Assembly (NCBI RefSeq): GCF_023243075.1
Contig: NZ_JALKFZ020000131.1
Span: forward strand, 1-36,056
Reading direction: 5' to 3'
DNA from: Frankia sp. AiPa1
Lineage (GTDB): Bacteria; Actinomycetota; Actinomycetes; Frankiales; Frankiaceae
DNA: 36,056 bases
The notes beneath the pieces were generated by a model, which saw nothing but the letters and a program-made list of their open reading frames with translations, had not been told where the DNA came from and searched no databases. Of this stretch, positions 30,788 to 36,056 are shown one piece after another; positions within the stretch are counted from its first letter, which is position 1; each line of letters begins with the position of its first letter. The position numbers were made by a program, and so were the translations under genes.

Positions 30788-32121
30788 AGGTAGCCGCTGA
30801 TCGCGCGGAACTGGCGGGCGCCGGTGAGGGTGCGGAGGCACCCGGATACTTTCTGCCGAAGTTTGATCATGCGGATGTCGCGTTCGCATCCGTTGTTGTC
30901 CGCGGGAACTCGCGGATCGTGGGTGAACCGCGGGTAGTCGGTTTCGCGGTCGATGAGCCCGCAGGCCAGGGCGTGGCGGGCGGCCATGAGTTTCGTGCCC
31001 CGCGGTGAGGTCTGGGTGATCCCGATGTGGGCGGCGTGGCGCAGCAGCTGGGTGTGGGCCGCCAGGTCCGTGGCGTTGATCGTGATGCCGGTGGTGGCGG
31101 CGTCGACGGACAGGCGGTGCGGGGCGACGAGGGCGTCGGCGGCCTGGGTGGCCCAGCACCAGGTGCCGGCCGGGGCGGCGTCGCTCACGGCCTGCAGTTC
31201 GCGGAGCACGTGGGCGACACACAGCTGGTGGGTGGCGGTGGTGTAGGTGTCATACGGCGCCCAGGCGTCGTGGACCACGACCCCGGTGAAGCCGGTCAGC
31301 ACCCCGAGGGCGTCGATCCCGGCGGTTCCACGCTTCGGATGGCAGTCGATCAACGTGTACTTCCCCGTGCGGGCGCAGTGCACCCAGTGCGGTTTCCCGG
31401 CGACCCGCAGCCCGGTCTCGCCGGCGCCGACCACCTCGGCGCCGGCGAGCAGGTCGCGGACAGCGGCGAGGAAACCTTCCAGGTCGGTGGCGGCACGGGC
31501 GGTCATCGCGGCGACCGTGCCCGCGGACAGGGGGATGCCGGCCAGCTCGGCGAGCGCGGTCGCGGTCCGCTCTTTCGACAGGAACTGGCCCGCGTACAGG
31601 TAGACCGCGGCCGCGGCCACCCGCGGCCCGTACCCCACCCCGGCCGGTGGGGTCGCTTTCGTGCGTGTCCCGCAGCCGCATTCCCGCTCGAGGAGCTGAT
31701 GTTCTCTCACGTGCGGGCGTAGTTCGGGCAGGTCGAACACCTGCCGGCGTTCGGTCCGGGTCACCGGCCGACCCGCAAGCGACGTCCCGCACCCCGAGCA
31801 CGGCCCCGGCTCGTGCGCCACGCGCACATCAGGATCGGCGACCATGCCCAGCGTCGACCCCCGATGGCCGTTCTGCCCACCAGGGCGCCGACCCGTCCTC
31901 GTCCGCAGTGACGTCGGCACTGGCTTGGCCAGCCCGTCCGAACTCGGTGGCTTCGACGAGTTCCGCGACGTCTTCGCGACCTGCGCCTCCAACTCCGCGA
32001 TCCGCGCCCGGACCTGTTCCACCCCCGCCCGCAACTGCGCGATCAGTGCCGCCTGCTCCACCACCAGCGCCGCGAGCTCGTCATACGACGGCACCGACGG
32101 CACGAGCGGATCACCGGACAC
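30788..32121 (-). pseudogene. IS66 transposase (TnpC-like), C-terminus lost, first catalytic Asp changed
   Basis: About 445 residues of recognisable transposase. The N-terminal coiled coil (LVVEQAALIAQLRAGVEQVRARIAELEAQVAK) and the family signature SRNSSKPPSSDGL are present. A Cys-rich zinc-binding region (CSGCGTSL, CGCGTRTK) follows. The catalytic region shows VVHDAWAPYDTY and NNGCERDIRMIKLRQKVSGCLRTLTGARQF. The family DETG motif reads GETG at residue 234, so the first catalytic Asp appears to be Gly. After GYL (about 30788) the normal C-terminus is missing; the frame runs on to 30052 through antisense sequence of the oxidoreductase gene. Probably inactive. ATG at 32121 assumed as start. Confidence 0.82.
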
Positions 32122-32242
32122 ACCCGGACCCTACGGTCCGATCAGCCATGCCGCACCAACACCCCGAGATCGTCCGGCCATCGAAACGTCCCCACCAGCC
32201 GGGGAACCAAAAACAAACGATCTACAAGACCTGACCAGTTAC
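30788..32242 (-). mobile_element. Decayed IS66-family insertion element, one end only
   Basis: The element contains an IS66-type transposase frame and, on the right, a terminus reading GTAACTGGTCAGGTC from 32242 inward; IS66-family elements begin GTAA. On the left the transposase homology stops near 30788, and no matching terminus was seen before the oxidoreductase gene, so that end has been deleted. No TnpA/TnpB-type accessory genes are visible. The right end lies directly against a methyltransferase fragment. Confidence 0.8.
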
Positions 32243-32577
32243 CCCGGATGTACGACTATTTCCTCGGCGGCAAGGACAACTTCGCCGCCGATCGGGAAGG
32301 TGCCGAGCAGGTCATCCGGGCTTTTCCGAGTACGGTCAGCGCCGCCCGGCAGAACCGCGCCTTCATGCTGCGCGCGACCCGGTATCTGGCCGCCGAACAG
32401 GGCATCCGCCAGTTTCTCGATATCGGTACCGGAATCCCGACCAGCCCAAATCTGCACGAGGTGGCACAGAAAATCGTACCGAGCGCGCGGGTGGTCTATG
32501 TGGACAACGCCCCCACCATGCCAGGCCCGACGATCAGTCACCCGACAAAGTTCCAGGATCTGGCAATGCAGTATTAA
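32243..32577 (+). pseudogene. DUF574-type SAM-dependent methyltransferase fragment
   Basis: MYDYFLGGKDNFAADREGAEQVI, AARQNRAFMLRATRYLAAEQGIRQFLDIGTGIPTSPNLHEVAQKIVPSARVVYVDN is unmistakably the N-terminal SAM-binding part of the actinobacterial DUF574 family, with motif I FLDIGTGIPT. The residues that normally precede YDYFLGGKDNF are replaced by the IS66 terminus. After VDN the family sequence stops and about 20 unrelated residues lead to a stop. Full members have about 270 residues. The gene is broken at both ends. Confidence 0.88.
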
Positions 32578-33131
32578 ATTGGAACTCCCGCAATGGCGCC
32601 CGCGCCCGAACGATGCCAAAACACAAACGGATCGCTCGCCGGGATGCTATGGAATTCGGTGTATCGGTCGCGTCCGGAAGCTTTCTTCACGCGACGAGCG
32701 AGTGGCTGCCCGCTGTGCGATCACGGCGCCTCTTGTCGGGACACTGATGAGATGGGGCCGAAGCCGGGAAACGCCGACCGGGAAACTGTCGGAGCAGCAA
32801 AGTTGGGCAGAGATACCCTGGCAACGCTGATTGGTGAGTGAAGGTGGCCGTGCCCGGCGTCCGACGGAGCTCCGAAAGCCGGAGGGTTGGATGACCGTGA
32901 ATGTCCTGAGTGCAGCGGACGGCGTGCTCGCTGCGCGCCTTTCGCCGGTATTCGCGGTCATACCGATGACTGCGGTCATCGAACCCTTTGTGTACCCGTG
33001 CGCCCGCGTCGGCCCAGCCGCCGGACCACCTAAATTCTTTCCGGGCAGCGAGCTCCGGGAGTGCCCGCGGGCCGTCGCCACACGGGCGACGGTGCTCGGG
33101 CAGCGTAACCGAAACGGAAGGATGGAACGCG
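32578..33131. other. 550-bp stretch without a clear gene
   Basis: No recognised family. An ATG at 32891 with GGAGGG upstream opens a 91-codon plus-strand frame (MTVNVLSAADGVLAARLSPV...) that overlaps the next gene start; coding status is uncertain. The region probably includes the promoter and leader of the secreted-protein gene (GGAAGGA before its ATG). Confidence 0.4.
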
Positions 33132-34142
33132 ATGCCAATGTATCCCGACCTGGGACGAAGAAATAAATCGTGGAGACGCGGGGGTGGGTGGCCGGTCGTC
33201 GCCAGGTTGATGACCATTGGGGCGGTGCTGGCCGGTGCTCTGATGGTGTCGGGTGGGCCTGCTTCGGCGGCGACCGTCACCGACGTGGCCTGGTCGGTCG
33301 ACAACAACGTCACGGGCGCGACCGGGGTGACCTACACCTGGAGCTTCACAACCCTGACTGCGGGAACTGTCGCGTCGGTGACGTTCACCGTTCCGGCCGG
33401 CACGACCGGCACGCCGACGGTCACGAACGTCTTCGGGCTCGGTGCCGGAACCGTCGCCCTGGGCGCGGACACCGTGACCTACACGGTGACCACCCCGGCT
33501 GCGGTTCCCGCCAACACGCCCATCTTCGTCCAGTTCGGTGGGTTCACCAACACGACCACGCCCAGCCCGCCACCTGTCACCTCGACGGTGACGACGCAGG
33601 CCGCCGGACCCGCGACGATCGACACCGGCACCAGCGAGGATGTGAACTTCGGTGACTCGAACACCGCGGTGACCATCCTGCTCGGCCGCTCGCTGATCTT
33701 CACAAACGACACCCCCGCATTCACCCTGCAGCCGGTCCCCGGCACCCCAGCCGGCCCGGTCGCCGCCAAGGCAGTCACCTTGACCGTACAGACGAACGCC
33801 GGCAACGGCTACACGCTGGCCGCGGCCCTGGCTCCAAACCCGACGTTTGTGGCGGAAGAAAGTACCGCCGGGTCCGCCACGTTGACCGTTAACAAGTTCG
33901 CCGCTCAGGCCACCCTGACCCCGAGCAGCAGCTCCGGCGCGGCCCTCAGTACCCCATACACCTCAAGCAAATACGTCGGATATGACCCGACCACGCCACA
34001 AACAATTGTGACGGCAACCGCCGGAACCAACGGCGGTCTCGACACGCTCGCCCTCAACAACCAGATCAAGGTGGACTTCAGTCAGCCCTCCGGCGCCTTC
34101 CATGGAATCATCACATACACGGTGACACCCACCTACACCTAA
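33132..34142 (+). CDS. Secreted beta-rich surface protein, WxL-like in character
   Basis: 336 residues. A Sec signal (RRGGGWPVVARLMTIGAVLAGALMVSGGPASA, cleavage about residue 46) precedes a mature chain rich in Thr, Val, Ala and Gly with almost no Cys or Lys. The N-terminal part has DVAWSVDNNVTGATGVTYTWSFTT; the C-terminus has KVDFSQPSGAFHGIITYTVTPTYT. The alternating strand pattern and the GxYxxxxTYTVT ending resemble WxL- or TasA-like surface proteins, though the canonical Trp-x-Leu is not exact. No LPXTG anchor or transmembrane helix at the end. Probably exported and held non-covalently at the envelope. Followed by a strong terminator and then a membrane protein of matching character. Function unknown. 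Confidence 0.75.
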   Translation: MPMYPDLGRRNKSWRRGGGWPVVARLMTIGAVLAGALMVSGGPASAATVTDVAWSVDNNVTGATGVTYTWSFTTLTAGTVASVTFTVPAGTTGTPTVTNVFGLGAGTVALGADTVTYTVTTPAAVPANTPIFVQFGGFTNTTTPSPPPVTSTVTTQAAGPATIDTGTSEDVNFGDSNTAVTILLGRSLIFTNDTPAFTLQPVPGTPAGPVAAKAVTLTVQTNAGNGYTLAAALAPNPTFVAEESTAGSATLTVNKFAAQATLTPSSSSGAALSTPYTSSKYVGYDPTTPQTIVTATAGTNGGLDTLALNNQIKVDFSQPSGAFHGIITYTVTPTYT

Positions 34143-34188
34143 GGAAAACAGCCAGCATATGGCATTAGTTCCGGTTGGCCATGGCAGC

Positions 34189-34229
34189 GGGTGTACCCGA
34201 CCAGCCAAGTCGGGTACACCCCTATTTTG
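34189..34229 (+). terminator. Intrinsic terminator after the secreted-protein gene
   Basis: GGGTGTACCCGAC (34189-34201) pairs perfectly with GTCGGGTACACCC (34209-34221) around a seven-base loop. It is followed by CTATTTTGG, with a short T-run. The 13-bp stem is one of the clearest terminators in the window. Confidence 0.88.
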
Positions 34230-34484
34230 GTAACTGTCCAGTAGGCGGATCGGCAAAACTCATCATAGTGTCATGGCCATCTTGACTGGAACGTCAGAAA
34301 TGATGGCCAGACAGGAAGAAAATAGCAGCATACGCATGAAGAATGCTATTCTGGAGAATCTCGATCAATGCTCGAGTCTGGATGTGTGAGCCTGTACCCC
34401 CTTCTCAACGGCTACCTCCTTTGCGCCATGAGAAATTACGGGCAAGATTGGGGAGGGTAAGATTGGGGGACTGGAGAATGTGGC
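34230..34484. promoter_or_regulatory. AT-rich upstream region of the membrane-protein gene
   Basis: 255 bases, markedly richer in A and T than the rest. TTGACT (about 34283-34288) is a -35 candidate without a clear partner. AAGATTGGGGA appears twice in near tandem (about 34444-34470) just before the start, and TGGAG precedes the GTG. Confidence 0.4.
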
Positions 34485-35921
34485 GTGACACGCATACGGC
34501 ACCACCACGGCCGGATCCGAGCCGCCGCGACGGTCGCCGCCATGGCGACGGTCGTCCTCGGCATCGGCGTACCAACCCGCGCGCAGGCCGCCCCGCCTGG
34601 CGCAACGGCAGCACCGCACGGTCCCCAGCTACAGGTGACCTTCGACCCGCCCGGTATGCCAACATCGGCGGTTCCCGGCCAAACCGCCCTCGCTCACTTC
34701 CTGGTCACCAACCCAGGACACGATGCCGTCCCGGTCGGTATCGGCCCAGCCACGCCGATCCCGGGCAACAACGGCCAGTTGGTCTTCGAGGACTCACCGG
34801 ACCCCCGCTTCGGTTCCGGCGTCTCCTGGTCCCCGTCCCGGTTCGTCGCCAGCCCCGGCTCGACGACATCGATCGAGGTGAAGGTCGCGGTCCCTCCCGC
34901 CATGGGGCCCGGCGGCTACCTGCTCGGCTTCCTCGTTCGGCCCTTGGTCGGCGGCCCCGGAGTCACGGTGCTCAACCAGCTGGGCGCCCTGGTCACGCTG
35001 CGGGTCCCCGGTGACACCCACGAACATGCCAGCGTGCGTTTTCAGGACCTTGGCCGGAGGCTGCCGGTGCTAGGCCACGCACAACTCGCCACCCACGGGA
35101 ACGTGACGCTACGCGTCACGAACGACGGCCCGTCCAGCCTGTTCGCATTTAACGAGGTGACCGCGGACCTGCGCCCGACCGGTATCGGCCACGCCGTCCT
35201 GCGCGGGCACACCCCGCGCCTCGACAACAACCGCCGGCAACCTCCGCAGCTGTTCATGCCTGGCAAATGGGCCGACCAGGAGATCTCCTGGGGTGCCTTC
35301 CCACTCGGCCTCGGCCAGACCCGACTCACCGCAGTCGTGTCCTACCACGCCGACCCGTCCACAACCCGATCCATCACCGTAACGGCCAACGTCTGGGTCG
35401 TCTCACCCTGGTGCCTGTTGGCCATCGTCGGCTGGCTGGCACTGCTACTCGTCACGTCCTCCATGCGGGCACACCGGCTCACCCGAGGCAGCCACCGCCA
35501 GCGGCGCGCTCCGATCGTACGAGCCGCTCGGGCCGTGACAACCGCCACCCTCGGCCTGTTCGCCGTCGCAATGGTCGGGTTCGGCGACCTGCTCACCTAC
35601 GGCATGCTGGTCGCCGCAGGGACGCTCGGCATAGCGGCAGCTGCCGTCCGGCCGCGCGGCCGACTCTCCCCAGCCGCCGCCGGACACCGCCTCCGGATTG
35701 GCGCTCTGGCGCTCGCGGCAACCGGAACCATCGTCGGAGGGTTCGCCGTCGTGACGGTCGCGCAAGGCCATCCGCCCGCAGTCGTCTGGGGCGTCTTCGC
35801 CGCGGTAGCCACCTGGGTCCTCCTGGTACGCGGGCTGCTGCACCGATTCGGGAGAACGCGGGCCATCGCGCGCGACGGACGAGCCGGCGACAACACCACG
35901 ATCACCCCCAGGCCGGCCTGA
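34485..35921 (+). CDS. Exported membrane protein with Ig-like ectodomain, WxL-interacting-protein-like, extra C-terminal helices
   Basis: 478 residues. A His/Arg-rich start and a Sec signal (AAATVAAMATVVLGIGVPTRAQA) lead to an ectodomain of about 260 residues (LQVTFDPPGMPTSAVPGQTALAHFLVTNPGHDAVPVGIGPATP, then GSTTSIEVKVAVPPAMGPGGYLLGFLV, then HGNVTLRVTNDGPSSLFAF). This layout resembles the peptidoglycan-binding and host-facing domains of DUF916-type WxL-interacting proteins. The anchor helix WCLLAIVGWLALLLVTSSM (about 308-327) is followed by a basic stretch and about three more helices (350-389, 403-425, 432-452), which the canonical family lacks. GTG start with TGGAG upstream. Pairing with the secreted protein is inferred. 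Confidence 0.78.
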   Translation: MTRIRHHHGRIRAAATVAAMATVVLGIGVPTRAQAAPPGATAAPHGPQLQVTFDPPGMPTSAVPGQTALAHFLVTNPGHDAVPVGIGPATPIPGNNGQLVFEDSPDPRFGSGVSWSPSRFVASPGSTTSIEVKVAVPPAMGPGGYLLGFLVRPLVGGPGVTVLNQLGALVTLRVPGDTHEHASVRFQDLGRRLPVLGHAQLATHGNVTLRVTNDGPSSLFAFNEVTADLRPTGIGHAVLRGHTPRLDNNRRQPPQLFMPGKWADQEISWGAFPLGLGQTRLTAVVSYHADPSTTRSITVTANVWVVSPWCLLAIVGWLALLLVTSSMRAHRLTRGSHRQRRAPIVRAARAVTTATLGLFAVAMVGFGDLLTYGMLVAAGTLGIAAAAVRPRGRLSPAAAGHRLRIGALALAATGTIVGGFAVVTVAQGHPPAVVWGVFAAVATWVLLVRGLLHRFGRTRAIARDGRAGDNTTITPRPA

Positions 35922-35991
35922 GCCGAGCAGTTCGGCGAAGGAGCGGAGAAGTGTCGCCTACTGCGCCAGTTCAACGGCGACTAGTGCCTTG

Positions 35992-36056
35992 TCAGGCCAC
36001 GTTCGCCCGCTTGACGATGTCCCGCAGCTTCTGATCTTCGACGTGCTGGTTCCGCC
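35992..36056 (-). CDS. C-terminal fragment of an unidentified gene at the right edge
   Basis: A minus-strand frame entering from the right edge reads RNQHVEDQKLRDIVKRANVA and stops at 35994-35992. The charged helix-like composition looks like a real protein end, but 20 residues are too few to name a family. Confidence 0.35.
   Translation of the reverse strand, partial: RNQHVEDQKLRDIVKRANVA

Noticed and set aside
32647..33138. 163-codon minus-strand open frame
   Set aside because: It has no recognisable domain, is Arg/Ser-rich and lacks a ribosome site; left as intergenic.

Overview
The window is high-GC DNA with dense GC-ending codons, frequent GTG starts and actinobacterial families (SARP regulator, F420/flavin luciferase-like enzymes, a DUF574-type methyltransferase fragment, an FkbH/ACP pair). 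It suggests a filamentous actinomycete. A Frankia-like host would fit, but the genus cannot be fixed from sequence alone.

Region 1 (1-20210) is the flank of a modular type I polyketide cluster. A long minus-strand series runs TauD-like dioxygenase, four-gene peptide-type ABC importer, 3Fe-4S ferredoxin, cytochrome P450, two allene-oxide-cyclase-like (AOC-like) barrel proteins, KAS III-like protein, and a modular PKS whose ketosynthase leaves the left edge. Next come a SARP activator (plus), a free ACP and full-length FkbH-like protein (minus), an HSL-type hydrolase (plus), a membrane acyltransferase (minus) and a Gfo/Idh oxidoreductase (plus). FkbH + ACP + KAS III + AOC-like cyclases + P450/ferredoxin is the toolkit of glycerate-derived tetronate and spirotetronate polyketides, so the product is inferred to be of that kind. 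A 16-bp inverted repeat (TGAAC-N6-GTTCA) occurs at the dioxygenase promoter and again before the Gfo/Idh gene, which suggests one regulator controls both ends.

Region 2 (20211-23067) is a gene graveyard. It holds remnants of an FMN reductase, two luciferase-like oxidoreductases, an aldehyde dehydrogenase, an enoyl-CoA hydratase, a LysR regulator and a dihydroxyphthalate-decarboxylase-like protein. They carry truncations, internal deletions, frameshifts and a nonsense codon. One intact DUF488 gene, a run of 14 G and tandem repeats lie among them.

Region 3 (23068-28546) is a small catabolic or redox neighbourhood. A luciferase-like monooxygenase, IclR regulator, SDR and SnoaL-like protein share a repeated GCAYTATGCGAAC motif. 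Beside them, a divergent TetR/atypical-SDR pair is separated by two identical palindromic operators.

Region 4 (28547-32577) holds a TauE/SafE permease, an F420-dependent-type NADP oxidoreductase and a decayed IS66 element. One end of the element cuts a methyltransferase gene; the other end is missing.

Region 5 (32578-36056) holds a secreted beta-rich protein and a signal-peptide-bearing, multi-helix membrane protein resembling WxL / WxL-interacting surface modules. A strong terminator lies between them, and a gene fragment of unknown type reaches the right edge. No tRNA, rRNA or CRISPR array was seen.
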